This document shows positions 52,318 to 61,254 of a DNA stretch of 64,000 bases, piece after piece. The DNA comes from Alkalicaulis satelles (lineage in GTDB: Bacteria > Pseudomonadota > Alphaproteobacteria > Caulobacterales > Maricaulaceae). How positions within the stretch are numbered: position 1 is the stretch's first letter; each line of letters starts with the position of its first letter. The position numbers and the translations under genes were made by a program. A model generated the notes under the pieces. That model ran no database searches, was not told the DNA's origin, and saw only the letters and a list, made by a program, of their open reading frames with translations. Where the stretch lies: assembly GCF_008630495.1 (NCBI RefSeq), contig NZ_VWOJ01000001.1, forward strand, positions 1,109,364 to 1,173,363. The letters run 5' to 3'.

Positions 52318-52408
52318 AGCCCGGCGGGCAATCGGCGTCCGCCTTTACAGGGACGTCCTGTGAGGGTTAGCGTTTTCAAGTATACGTTCAAAACTGTCGG
52401 GGGACGCC

Positions 52409-52942
52409 ATGAAAATCGAATATTTCTTGAAAGCTCTTTGCTTGGCTGCAGTGCTCTGGCTCTTCGCCAGCCCTGCCGAGGCAAGGCATGCCAATCCCAT
52501 GTGTTCGCTCAGCGCCATCAGCGACGATGCTCAAATGTGCCGCCTGTCTCCGGCGGTCAGCGCCGAGTCCTGCCATGAGATGGGGATAGGCACGCTGCAA
52601 TTGCCGGACTCATGTCTGGCGCCGGGCGTGCGCACGCTGGGCGCACTGAATTTGTTCGAGGCCGCCTGTGACCGCGGCTATGGGCCGAGTTGCGTGTATG
52701 GCGCCGTCCTGATTGTACAACGCTACGCCGGTATAGATCAGGACTTCACACGCGCACACGGTTTGGCCAGCACGGGATGCGAGGCCGACGATGCCGACAG
52801 CTGCAGCATGCTGGCCTTCTTCTACGTCAACGCAGCCGGAGTGGAGCGCAATATCCCGGCCGCGCGCACCGCGTTGGAGAAGGCCTGCGCCCTGGGTTCG
52901 CAGGAGGGCTGCACTATGATCGACAATCTGCCGGCAAACTGA
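52409..52942 (+). CDS. exported Cys-rich Sel1-like repeat protein
   Basis: A 177-residue protein with a signal peptide (about residues 1-25, cleavage after PAEARH). The mature protein has eleven Cys and repeats of the Sel1 type (LFEAACDRGYGPSCVYGA, then ACALGSQEGCTMI), like the beta-lactamase-HcpA family of disulfide-rich repeat proteins. It is probably periplasmic and protein-binding. GGGGGA precedes the ATG at 52409. Confidence 0.75.
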   Translation: MKIEYFLKALCLAAVLWLFASPAEARHANPMCSLSAISDDAQMCRLSPAVSAESCHEMGIGTLQLPDSCLAPGVRTLGALNLFEAACDRGYGPSCVYGAVLIVQRYAGIDQDFTRAHGLASTGCEADDADSCSMLAFFYVNAAGVERNIPAARTALEKACALGSQEGCTMIDNLPAN

Positions 52943-52945
52943 GGC

Positions 52946-53407
52946 TCAACCTCCATCCGGCGCGCCGTCCGGGCCGGGCCGCCAGTGCGGCGGGGCCATG
53001 CGGAAGCCATCAAACGCAAACGCCGGCGCCACCGCGCAGCTCACCAGCGTCCACGCGCCCAGCGATTCGGCCGTCTGCCAGGCCTGGGCCGGCACGATGG
53101 CCTGGGCCCGCTCCCCGGCGCGCAGATCCGGGCCCAAGCGCACCGAACGCGCGCTCACGCCGTCATCACTCAGTGTCAGCACCAGCGGCGCGCCTGCGTG
53201 CCAGAACCAGGCCTCGTCAGCATCCACCTGATGCCAGGCCGAGACCTGATCGGCTTCCAGCAGGAACCAGATCACGCTCATCGCCGCGCGTTCACCGGGC
53301 GCAGCCCGGGACCGGAAGGTCTCGCCATACCAGCCGCCTTCGGGATGGGGCTTGAGACCCAGCATGCGCACGATCTCGCCCGCTCCCAGATCTCCGCTAA
53401 CGGCCAT
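52946..53407 (-). CDS. cupin (DUF985) protein
   Basis: A 153-residue protein of the DUF985 cupin family: HPEGGWYGETFRS near the start, SVIWFLLEADQVSAWHQVDADEAWFWHAG in the core with cupin His/Glu, and VPAQAWQTAE. The cupin fold binds metal or a small ligand; the role in bacteria is not fixed. It is convergent with the Sel1-like gene (three bases between the stops) and divergent from the 53490 gene. Confidence 0.85.
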   Translation of the reverse strand: MAVSGDLGAGEIVRMLGLKPHPEGGWYGETFRSRAAPGERAAMSVIWFLLEADQVSAWHQVDADEAWFWHAGAPLVLTLSDDGVSARSVRLGPDLRAGERAQAIVPAQAWQTAESLGAWTLVSCAVAPAFAFDGFRMAPPHWRPGPDGAPDGG

Positions 53408-53489
53408 GGCTGTGCTCCCCGGTTAACCCCGCGCTCATAAGGCGGAGTTATTACGTATCATCATATCCGTTTGTAATGGCGCTCACCCC

Positions 53490-54611
53490 ATGTCGAAAGA
53501 CGTCTTCGGCAAGCTCAATCTGCTCAAGCGCGGCGGCTCCACCAGCCGCGTGATCGACCTGGTCTCGATCCGCGAGCGCCACGGCCAGGAGGCCGACTGG
53601 GCGCGTCACCCCATGTTCCGCAATGCGCGCCTGAACCGGTCCTTCATCGTCAAACACACCCTGCGCGCCTGGGAGCGTGAGGAGCTGGGCGGATCGCGCA
53701 CCTCGGCCACCAAGGTGATCATACCGATCAGCGATACCGAGCTGGCCATGGGCGGGCATTCCATCTTCGTCGAGCACCCGCGCTTTGAAAGCCAGCTGGC
53801 CCAGCACCTGGGGGTCTCGGTCGGCGAAAGCGCCTTCGCCAGCGATGTGGACCGGCTGCGCTCTCTGGCGCTTCTGCCCTCGTTCGACCCGTATCTGCTG
53901 CACGAATATTTCCGCCGCCGCGGGGACAAAGTAGCGCCGTGCTATTTCGTCATCTCCGATGACGAGCTGCGCCAGATCACCGAGTTCGTGGCCAGCCAGA
54001 TCGATCTTCTGGTGCGCAAGGCCATGGGCAAGGCTTCACTGGATTCTCTCGACAAGTCCCGGCGCCTGGCCAAGGTGTTGTTCGAGGACGAGGATTCTCC
54101 CCAGCTCGCCGTGCTGCGCGACGCATTGCGCATGACCGCGCAGGAATACCGCGACGGCGTGTTCGGCTGGAAGGGCACGCTTTATTACAGTTGGCGCGCG
54201 GGCGAGTGCTATGCCGACCTCGCCGCCTTCATCAAGGATTTAAAGGGCCTGCGCATTCCCGGGCTGAGCGCGGCGGACCGCGCCGAGATCGAGGGCGTGA
54301 CCCGTTCCATCGGCCAGCTCTCAGCCCGGCGCTGGGCGCGGCTGAAATCGCGCCTGAACGAATATAATGAGGAGTTCACCCGCTTCGTGGAGCGTGGCGA
54401 TCCGGCGGCGCTGAAAGCCTTCATGAGCCGCGCGCCCCAGCTGTTTGTGGAGATGGGCGAGGATATCGGCCGGCTCCAGCACGTCTCGTCCTACTGGCGC
54501 TTCTGGACCCGCGGCCGGCGCGCCAACGCCATGACGCCGGTGGAAGCCTTCGACCTGCTGCCCGATTTCGAAGCCGCCCTGATGGTCACCGATCTCGACA
54601 AGGCGGCGTGA
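53490..54611 (+). CDS. conserved cytosolic protein of unknown function
   Basis: A 373-residue hydrophilic protein with no signal peptide or membrane helix. Helical segments with many Arg and Glu dominate; FVARWKGT-like and YYSWRAGECYADLAAFIKD elements are suggestive, but I know no family function. It seems an alphaproteobacterial protein by composition. Its gene is divergent from the cupin gene over 82 bases and convergent with the next gene. Confidence 0.7.
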   Translation: MSKDVFGKLNLLKRGGSTSRVIDLVSIRERHGQEADWARHPMFRNARLNRSFIVKHTLRAWEREELGGSRTSATKVIIPISDTELAMGGHSIFVEHPRFESQLAQHLGVSVGESAFASDVDRLRSLALLPSFDPYLLHEYFRRRGDKVAPCYFVISDDELRQITEFVASQIDLLVRKAMGKASLDSLDKSRRLAKVLFEDEDSPQLAVLRDALRMTAQEYRDGVFGWKGTLYYSWRAGECYADLAAFIKDLKGLRIPGLSAADRAEIEGVTRSIGQLSARRWARLKSRLNEYNEEFTRFVERGDPAALKAFMSRAPQLFVEMGEDIGRLQHVSSYWRFWTRGRRANAMTPVEAFDLLPDFEAALMVTDLDKAA

Positions 54612-54624
54612 GGGGGCTCTGCGC

Positions 54625-54981
54625 CTAATTCTCCTGAAATTCCCGCGCCGCGTCTTCCGAGCTGACCTCGTCAGGGCGGGTCACCGCCTCGTTTTCCTGC
54701 TGCACGATGCGCAGGATGCGGGCGATGAATTCCTGGGTCCAGGCGCCGCGGGCCTCGGCCTCGGCCTTGGACGGGGCGTAGGCTTCGATATCGCCCTGAC
54801 TGATCACGCCGCGCGCTTCGAGCAGGCGCTCCACCGTGTCGAGCCGCTGGCGCGTCACCGCCACTTCCTGGGCCAGCGCCATGACGATATTCAGGACGCG
54901 CTCTGAATCCTTGTCTTCCAGGAACCAGGGCCGCTTGCCGCGCGCCTTGGCGCCCGCCTGCGCAAGAGGATCAAACGCCAT
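54625..54981 (-). CDS. small helical protein of unknown function
   Basis: A 118-residue acidic protein, likely all-helical and coiled-coil around residues 28-60 (SERVLNIVMALAQEVAVTRQ then LDTVERLLEARG). The ATG at 54981 overlaps the stop of the upstream methyltransferase (TGATG), and the ribosome binding site AAGGAGG lies inside that gene, so the two are coupled. It may be an accessory subunit of the methyltransferase. Confidence 0.75.
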   Translation of the reverse strand: MAFDPLAQAGAKARGKRPWFLEDKDSERVLNIVMALAQEVAVTRQRLDTVERLLEARGVISQGDIEAYAPSKAEAEARGAWTQEFIARILRIVQQENEAVTRPDEVSSEDAAREFQEN

Positions 54982-56216
54982 CACGCGGCCTCCTTCTTCG
55001 CGCCGATGACATGCCAGGCGGCCTTGCGCCCGTAGTCCTCGACCTTGTCATCGCCTGCTGACGGGAACAGGGCGGCGTCCACCACCGCGGCCACGCCGCC
55101 ATGCATGACGCCGTCCGACTTGAAGCCCGCCCGGATCATCAGGTCATCGAGATCGATCTCGTGCATGGTCGTCCAGAAGGGCTCGTTATTATAGAAGGCG
55201 TCCCAGTCGCGAATGGCCTGCTCATAGAACGGCATGTCGTCGGTATATTGCGGCTGCTCCACATGCAGCACGACGCCGCCGGGCTTTAAGAGCCGGCGGG
55301 TCTCGGCGAAGATGCGGCCCATGGCGCTCTGGCTGGTCTCGTGCAGGAACATGGTGGTCTGCACCCAGTCAAAGCTCTCGTCCTCAAACCGGCTGAGATC
55401 TTCGGCGTCGGCCTGGATGAAGCGCACATTGTTCACGCCCATCGCCTTGGCGCGCGCCAAACCGTAGCGCAGCATGGGCGCGCCGGAATCCACCCCGATC
55501 ACCTCGGCGTCCGGGAAAGCCTGCGCCAGCGGCAGCACATTGTGGCCCAGCCCGCAGCCCAGATCGAGAATGCGCTTGGGCTTGAAGTCCGGCAGGTTCT
55601 TTTTCACCCAGGCCGCCACCGCCTGGCCGCCGCCATCATTGAACCGGCCCAGCGCGCCGCCTGTGGTGGCGAACAGGCCGCAATCATAATTGGCCGCCCC
55701 GGTGACATCACCGGGCACGGTCTCGGTGTGATAGCTGCCAGGCATGCAGTGATGGTCCACCGCCGCGAGATAACGCGGGGTCTCGAAGCCCGGGTCCAGC
55801 TCCAGCCGGTCATCGCCTTGCGTCAGCTGCGCAGCGCGCGCATTGAGCGCCTCGCCCTGGCGCAGCGTCACCCAGCGCCCGGCCTGCTGGCGCTGCTCCA
55901 TGGTGGCCCGGCGCAGGGCCGACCACATCTGGAAGGCCGGATCAGCCAGCAGCGCTTTGCGCACCTGATGGCGGTTTTCAAACGCGCCATTCTCATGCGC
56001 CCAGGCCGGAGCGACGCGGTCCTCGAACGCCGCCTTCACGCCCGGCAGCACGCGGCTGGCGAGATGACGGTTCATCTGGGCCAGGAAATTGAAGCGCTCG
56101 GCCTCGTCATGGCTGGTGTGGGGGAACATGTCATGGCGGCCCACCAGGCGGTAATCAGGCGGTCCGTCATAGGCCGGAATGGCCGGTTTGATCTTCCCGG
56201 AACGGTCCTCGGGCAT
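54981..56216 (-). CDS. SAM-dependent methyltransferase
   Basis: A 411-residue class I methyltransferase. The SAM site is in the C-terminal half: ILDLGCGLGHNVLPLA (motif I), VIGVDSGAPM (motif II), and LKPGGVVLHVEQP. The N-terminal about 190 residues form a separate helical domain of unknown role. AGGAGG before 56216 sets the start. It is coupled to a small helical protein gene and divergent from a five-gene operon, around a 16-bp palindrome. The substrate is unknown. Confidence 0.85.
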   Translation of the reverse strand: MPEDRSGKIKPAIPAYDGPPDYRLVGRHDMFPHTSHDEAERFNFLAQMNRHLASRVLPGVKAAFEDRVAPAWAHENGAFENRHQVRKALLADPAFQMWSALRRATMEQRQQAGRWVTLRQGEALNARAAQLTQGDDRLELDPGFETPRYLAAVDHHCMPGSYHTETVPGDVTGAANYDCGLFATTGGALGRFNDGGGQAVAAWVKKNLPDFKPKRILDLGCGLGHNVLPLAQAFPDAEVIGVDSGAPMLRYGLARAKAMGVNNVRFIQADAEDLSRFEDESFDWVQTTMFLHETSQSAMGRIFAETRRLLKPGGVVLHVEQPQYTDDMPFYEQAIRDWDAFYNNEPFWTTMHEIDLDDLMIRAGFKSDGVMHGGVAAVVDAALFPSAGDDKVEDYGRKAAWHVIGAKKEAA

Positions 56217-56290
56217 GGCTGCGATCCTCCTGCTGGCGACGGCGGGGCTGAAATTCTTTATCACAATCCCTTGGCAAACCCGCCGGTTTC

Positions 56291-56306
56291 AAATGATATA
56301 TCATTT
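56291..56306. promoter_or_regulatory. perfect 16-bp palindrome in the divergent promoter region
   Basis: AAATGATATATCATTT lies between the methyltransferase gene and the HapK-like operon (178 bases between the starts). It looks like the operator of a GntR-type or similar dimeric regulator. No regulator gene is adjacent. Confidence 0.7.
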
Positions 56307-56394
56307 ATGCCCGGCTGCAGCCAACGCCTGACGGCGCCCATGCGCCGGTTTGCCGCAAGGCCGCACAAGAAGAAGATGGGAGGAGAGAGCCGTC

Positions 56395-56709
56395 ATGACC
56401 ACCCGCATCATCGCCCTGTTCAATCTCAAACCCGGCGTCAGCGCCGCCGATTACGAGGCCTGGGCCAAGTCGAAAGACATCCCCACCGTCAACGGCCTGA
56501 AATCGGTGGACAGGTTTGAAGTGTTCAAATCGGCCGGCCTTCTCGGCTCGGACGCCAAGCCGCCCTACGCCTATATCGAGATCATCGATGTCAACGACAT
56601 GGAGATGTTCGGCGGCGAGGTCGGGACCGAGACGATGCAGAAGATCGCCAGCGAGTTCCAGGCCATGGCCGACGACCTGTCCTTCATCCTCACCGACAAG
56701 CTGGGCTAG
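56395..56709 (+). CDS. REDY/HapK-like dimeric alpha-beta barrel protein
   Basis: A 104-residue protein with a start at 56395 behind GGGAGGAGAG. The sequence TRIIALFNLKPGVSAADYEAWAKSKDIPTV and the overall length match the REDY-like HapK family, small ferredoxin-like proteins found in catabolic and pigment clusters. It is the first gene of a five-gene operon. Confidence 0.75.
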   Translation: MTTRIIALFNLKPGVSAADYEAWAKSKDIPTVNGLKSVDRFEVFKSAGLLGSDAKPPYAYIEIIDVNDMEMFGGEVGTETMQKIASEFQAMADDLSFILTDKLG

Positions 56710-56721
56710 AGGGGGCGCGTC

Positions 56722-57558
56722 ATGGGCCGCTTTTCGGGCAAGACCGCCGTCATCACCGGATCGGGCCGCCGCAAGGGACTGGGCGAGGCCATCGCCCGGC
56801 ATCTGGCGTCCCAGGGCGCGGCGGTGGTGATCTCCGATATCGGCAAGCCCGCCGATCCGGCGACCCCGGCTGAGCATATCGGCGCGACTGACGAGATGGA
56901 GGCCATCGCAGCCGATATCCGTGAGAGCGGCGGCCAGGCCTCCACCCGGGTATGCGATGTGCGCGATCTGGACCAGATGCGGGCGCTGGCCCGTCACGCC
57001 CGCGACGTGCACGGCTCGCTGGATATCTGGGTCAATAATGCCGGCATCGGCTACATCATGAAGCCGCTGCTGGACGTCACCGCCGAGGACTGGCGCGCCG
57101 TGATCAACGTCAATCTGACGGGCTGCTTCTTCGGCATCAAGGCCGCCGCCGAGGTGATGGTGGAGCAGGGCAAGGGCGGGCGCATCATCAATATCGCCAG
57201 CCAGGCGGCCAAGTCCGGCTTCCCCCACGCCCAGGCCTATACCAGCTCCAAGCATGGCCTGGTGGGCCTGGTGCGCTCGGCGGCCATCGAGCTGGGCCCT
57301 CACCAGATCACCGTGAACAATGTCTGCCCCAACCACGTCACCACGGGGCTGGGCGCCTGGCAGAACGAGTATTTCTCCAAAGTCGTCGGCGCCGAAAGCG
57401 TGGAGGCCTATCTCAAAGCCATGGCCGACCGCATCCCTCTCAAACGCCCCGGCAAGCCCGAAGACACCGCCAAGGCGGTCGCCTTCCTGTGCTCGGACGA
57501 GGCCGAATACATCACCGCGGAGAGCATGAATGTCTCGGGCGGCGAGGAGCCGCATTGA
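56722..57558 (+). CDS. short-chain dehydrogenase/reductase
   Basis: A 278-residue classical SDR. The cofactor site is TGSGRRKGLG, an insertion relative to the usual TGxxxGIG; NNAG follows, and the catalytic Ser (NIASQAAK), Tyr and Lys (YTSSKHG) are present. It oxidises or reduces an alcohol or ketone using NAD(P). It lies 12 bases after the HapK-like gene, and its stop overlaps the deacetylase start by one base (TGATG). Confidence 0.92.
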   Translation: MGRFSGKTAVITGSGRRKGLGEAIARHLASQGAAVVISDIGKPADPATPAEHIGATDEMEAIAADIRESGGQASTRVCDVRDLDQMRALARHARDVHGSLDIWVNNAGIGYIMKPLLDVTAEDWRAVINVNLTGCFFGIKAAAEVMVEQGKGGRIINIASQAAKSGFPHAQAYTSSKHGLVGLVRSAAIELGPHQITVNNVCPNHVTTGLGAWQNEYFSKVVGAESVEAYLKAMADRIPLKRPGKPEDTAKAVAFLCSDEAEYITAESMNVSGGEEPH

Positions 57559-58451
57559 TGACCCATAACCCTCCCCCCGGCTTCGCCTGGCCCAACGGGG
57601 CCAGGCTCGCCCTCTCCGTCGTGGTCAATGTGGAGGAAGGCGCCGAGCGCAATATTCGTGACGGCGACAAGGGGCCGGAGCCCGTGGACGAGCTGGGCGT
57701 GGCGCTGAAAGCCCCGATCCGTGTGCATGGCAACGAGACCAATTACCAGTACGGCATCAATCGCGGCGCGGGCCGGGTGCTGCAGCAGCTGGACGACCAT
57801 AAAGTCCCGGCCACCTGGACGGTCTGCGCCCAGGCGCTGGAGCGCGCGCCCTGGATCGCCAAGGCCCTGATGGCGCGCGGCGACGAGCCGTGCAGCCATG
57901 GCTGGCGCTGGCAGTTCCAGGCCTTCATGGACGAAGCCAAAGAGCGCGCCTTCATCGAGAAGGCTGGCGCCTCCATCGAGGCCACGTGCGGCCGGCGCCC
58001 GGCGGGCTGGCTGTCGCGCTATCTGCACACCGACATCACGCGCGGCCTGTTGGCGCAGGCGGGCTATCTCTATCACATGGACGATTATTCGGACGATTTT
58101 CCCTATTGGGATGTGGTCGACCTGCCCGGCGGGGGCCGGAAGCCGATCATCGTCCTGCCCTATGCGCTCGACACCAATGACATGAAGTTCTGGCTGGACC
58201 CGTCACTGACGGCGAAGGACTGGCTGCAATACGCCATCGACACGTTCGACTGGCTGCACGCCGAGGCCGAGGCCGATGGCGCGCGCATGATGAGCCTGGG
58301 CCTGCATCTGCGCATTATCGGACGGCCCGGACGCATCGGCGCGTTCCGGGACTTCCTGCAGTATGTGACGCAAAAGACCGGCGTGTGGATCGCCACGCGC
58401 GAGGATATCGCCAAAGCCTTCGCCGCGGCTGTGCCCGCGCCCCAGGCCTGA
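57558..58451 (+). CDS. polysaccharide deacetylase-like (PuuE/allantoinase type) protein
   Basis: A 297-residue protein of the NodB/PuuE superfamily. RLALSVVVNVEEGAERN at the start, TWTVCAQALERAPW, and SHGWRWQ with a metal-binding His resemble PuuE-like deacetylases. It probably hydrolyses a C-N bond in a small substrate. Part of the usual His/Asp motif set (the first Asp) is replaced here by Asn/Glu, so activity is not certain. Confidence 0.8.
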   Translation: MTHNPPPGFAWPNGARLALSVVVNVEEGAERNIRDGDKGPEPVDELGVALKAPIRVHGNETNYQYGINRGAGRVLQQLDDHKVPATWTVCAQALERAPWIAKALMARGDEPCSHGWRWQFQAFMDEAKERAFIEKAGASIEATCGRRPAGWLSRYLHTDITRGLLAQAGYLYHMDDYSDDFPYWDVVDLPGGGRKPIIVLPYALDTNDMKFWLDPSLTAKDWLQYAIDTFDWLHAEAEADGARMMSLGLHLRIIGRPGRIGAFRDFLQYVTQKTGVWIATREDIAKAFAAAVPAPQA

Positions 58452-58465
58452 CCGGAGAGACCGCC

Positions 58466-59101
58466 ATGATCACCCGCCTTGCCGCCGCCTGCACCGCCGC
58501 CCTGGCGGCTCTGGGCCTTTCATCTGCGGCGCTCGCCAGTCCCGCCGAGGAGCTGGCCGGCATTCTGATCGGGGAGTTCACCACAGCCGAGCAATCGCTG
58601 ACCGAAGGCTGGGGCTATGTGGAATCGCGCCTGGTGCGCGTCTGGCCCGAGCGCGAGGACGGGGTCTGGCTCTATCAGGAAAATGCCTGGCTGGGCGACA
58701 ATCCCGGTGACGCTGACTATTCGGTGCGCCAGCGCCCCTATTTCCAGCGCCTGGTCCAGCTTGTGGCCATTGATGACCACACCGTGATCCGCACCATCTA
58801 CTCCATGACCGACCCGGCCTCGGTGGTGGGCGCGGTCCATGCGCCCGAGCGCATCGAAGCGGACCAGCTGGGCGCGCCGAACTGTTCGGGCGAGGTGAAC
58901 CGGATCGCCGCGGGCTGGTGGATCGCTGACTTCCCCAACTGCCCCAGCAATCTGCGCGGCGCGGTGCGCACACGCTCGCAATCCATCCACACCCCGGACG
59001 GCTTCGCCAACTGGGATCTGGGCCTGACGGCCGGCGGCGAGCGCGCCTGGGGCCCCACCGGCGGCGGCTATGTGTTCCGCCGCATGACTGATGCGGAGTG
59101 A
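58466..59101 (+). CDS. exported CpcT/CpeT-like protein
   Basis: A 211-residue protein with a signal peptide (about 1-24, ending AALAS). The pattern GEFTTAEQS, then VWLYQENAW, PYFQRLVQL and DFPNCPSNLRGAV is that of CpcT/CpeT, lyases that attach phycobilin chromophores to phycobiliproteins in cyanobacteria. A heterotroph without phycobiliproteins must use the fold for something else, perhaps binding a tetrapyrrole or lipid-like ligand. It lies 14 bases after the deacetylase. Confidence 0.82.
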   Translation: MITRLAAACTAALAALGLSSAALASPAEELAGILIGEFTTAEQSLTEGWGYVESRLVRVWPEREDGVWLYQENAWLGDNPGDADYSVRQRPYFQRLVQLVAIDDHTVIRTIYSMTDPASVVGAVHAPERIEADQLGAPNCSGEVNRIAAGWWIADFPNCPSNLRGAVRTRSQSIHTPDGFANWDLGLTAGGERAWGPTGGGYVFRRMTDAE

Positions 59102-59105
59102 GATG

Positions 59106-59690
59106 ATGAGAACCCTGTCTGTCCTGACCGCAGCCTGCCTCGCGCTGTCGCTGGGCGCCTGCAATGAAGCGCCCCCGCCGGCGGGCGCATCGGAGCCGCC
59201 CGCGCCGTCCGCCGCCAACGAGCGCAATCCGCTGGATTTGCGCCGCACCACGCTGCTGGTGCGCGACCTGGAGGCCTCGCTGGCGCTCTATCGCGACGCG
59301 CTGGGGATGACGGTCAGCTATGACCAGATGATCACCAGCCGGGACGGCTCCAGCCAGTCGCGCCTTGTGCTGCTGAAAGCCAATGACGAGCGCATCGGCA
59401 TGCTGGGCCTGTGGCAGCTGGCCGATGCCGGTGAGGCGCCGCCGCCCAACGTGCCCGAAACCGGCTTCGCCACGGGCGAGATTGTGCTGTTGTTCAACAC
59501 CCAGGAGCTCGACACGGTGTTTCCCGCCGCCGCCGCCGTGCCGGGCGTGCGGGTAATGAGCGAGCCGTCCTATCGCGAATATCCCGGCGACGGCATGACC
59601 TTTCAGGTCATGGTCTCCATGCTGCGCGATCCTGACGGGCATATCGTGGAGCTGAACCGGATGATTCATCCGCCCCTGCAGTGGGACTGA
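59106..59690 (+). CDS. lipoprotein with a VOC (glyoxalase/dioxygenase) domain
   Basis: A 194-residue lipoprotein (lipobox SLGAC, cysteine about residue 18), then a Pro/Ala linker and one VOC module: TTLLVRDLEASLALYRDALGM at the start and the metal-type ending FQVMVSMLRDPDGHIVELNR, with His and Glu. VOC proteins bind metals or small ligands. GGAG before 59106 selects this ATG. It is the last gene of the five-gene operon and converges on the MFS gene. Confidence 0.82.
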   Translation: MRTLSVLTAACLALSLGACNEAPPPAGASEPPAPSAANERNPLDLRRTTLLVRDLEASLALYRDALGMTVSYDQMITSRDGSSQSRLVLLKANDERIGMLGLWQLADAGEAPPPNVPETGFATGEIVLLFNTQELDTVFPAAAAVPGVRVMSEPSYREYPGDGMTFQVMVSMLRDPDGHIVELNRMIHPPLQWD

Positions 59691-59736
59691 ACTATCGGCG
59701 GCGGGCGGCGCATGACGGCGCCGCCCGCGCTTTCGC

Positions 59737-61089
59737 CTAGCTCACGATCTCGTCTTTCAGCGTGCGCGCGGCCATGAAGAACGCGCCCGCCGAGAGCAGC
59801 GCGACGAGGCCGAAGATCACCATCGACCAGCGCAGGCCCTCGGCGGCGCCCATGGTGACCGCCAGCGCGTCGCTGACCAGCCCGACGCTGAGCGGACCCA
59901 GGCCCAGCCCCACCAGATTGATGATGAACAAGAGCACCGCCGCCGCCGTGGCGCGGGTGTGCGGCTCCACCAGGCTCTGGGCGCTGGCGAAGACCGGCCC
60001 GTACCAGACCGCGCCGAAGAAGATCGGCACGGCGAGGACCAGGAGCGACAGGCCTGCATCCCCCACCAGCATCGCCGCCACGAAGGGCGGCACGGTCAGG
60101 GCCGTGGCGATGGCCGGCACGATGGCGTAGCCCGCCGGGTTCACCCGCGCCGAGCGGTCCGCCAGTATCCCGCCCACATAGGTGCCCGCAGCGCCGCAAA
60201 TCCCGAACAACAGACCGAGCGCCGTGCCGATGAATCCGATCGGCCCGAAGCCCAGCCCGGTGGCGTCATTGAGCTGTGTGGCGAGCGCCAGCAGGCCCTC
60301 GCCATGATTTCTCAGATAGAACGAGCCGTAGAAGGCGATATGGCCGTATCCGATCATGGCCGACAAGGCCGCGCCCACCGATATCCACCAGAATGAGGTC
60401 TTGTCCTTCATCTCGGCCATGGCGTTGAGAATGTTCGGGCGGCTGGCCGCCGGCGCCGGAGTGATTTTCTTCAGCCCCTTGCGCCGGGGTTCAGGGAGGG
60501 TGAACCAGGCGATCAGCGCCAGGAGGATGCCCGGCGCGCCCGCCACAAAGAACGCCATGCGCCAGCCATAGGCGTCGGCGATGAGGCCGCCCAGCACCAT
60601 GCCCGCCAGCGAGCCCAGCGGAATGCCCATTGAATAGAGCGCTAGCGCCGAGGCGCGCTTTTCCTTCGGGGTGTAGTCCGAGATCAGTGAGTGGGCCGGC
60701 GGCGTACAGCCCGCCTCGCCCACGCCCACCCCGATCCGGGCCGCCAGAAGCTGGACGAAATTGCCCGCCATCCCGCACAGAATGGTGAAAGCGCTCCACA
60801 CCGCCACGGCCACGGAGATGATCTTCACCCGGTCGGCCCGCTCGGCATAGCGCGCGATGGGAATGCCCAGCACGGTGTAGAACACCGCAAAGGCCAGCCC
60901 CGTCATCACCCCGATCTGCCAGTCGGCCAGCCCCAGCTCCAGCTTGATGGGTTCAGCCAGGATATTGACGATCTGGCGGTCCAGGAAATTGAAGATATAG
61001 ATGACCAGAAGCACGCCCAGCGCGTAGGCGCGGGCGGGTTTGGCCAGCGGCGCAGGTGCGCCCGCCGGTTCTTTGGCGTCAACCGTCAC
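59737..61089 (-). CDS. MFS transporter (spinster-like)
   Basis: A 450-residue protein with twelve transmembrane helices. YIFNFLDRQIVNIL in helix 1 and ARIGVGVGEAGCTPPAHSLI match the spinster-type MFS group common in Sphingomonadales and Caulobacterales. The start is taken as GTG at 61089 because GGGGAGGAG lies seven bases before it; an ATG at 61110 sits before that ribosome binding site. It probably exports or imports an organic acid related to the divergent/convergent operon, but the substrate is unknown. Confidence 0.88.
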   Translation of the reverse strand: MTVDAKEPAGAPAPLAKPARAYALGVLLVIYIFNFLDRQIVNILAEPIKLELGLADWQIGVMTGLAFAVFYTVLGIPIARYAERADRVKIISVAVAVWSAFTILCGMAGNFVQLLAARIGVGVGEAGCTPPAHSLISDYTPKEKRASALALYSMGIPLGSLAGMVLGGLIADAYGWRMAFFVAGAPGILLALIAWFTLPEPRRKGLKKITPAPAASRPNILNAMAEMKDKTSFWWISVGAALSAMIGYGHIAFYGSFYLRNHGEGLLALATQLNDATGLGFGPIGFIGTALGLLFGICGAAGTYVGGILADRSARVNPAGYAIVPAIATALTVPPFVAAMLVGDAGLSLLVLAVPIFFGAVWYGPVFASAQSLVEPHTRATAAAVLLFIINLVGLGLGPLSVGLVSDALAVTMGAAEGLRWSMVIFGLVALLSAGAFFMAARTLKDEIVS

Positions 61090-61254
61090 GGATAACTCCT
61101 CCCCATGCATTCCGGCCTCTTTTGCGGACCGGTCAACGCCGATGAGGTTAGTGCGCCCGCGCGCGGAGAAAACCCTTTTCTTCTCCCTCCGGTTTGATCA
61201 CTCGGGCTGGAAAGGGCAGGCTCTCGCGCATCACACCTTGATATGGAGCCCGCC

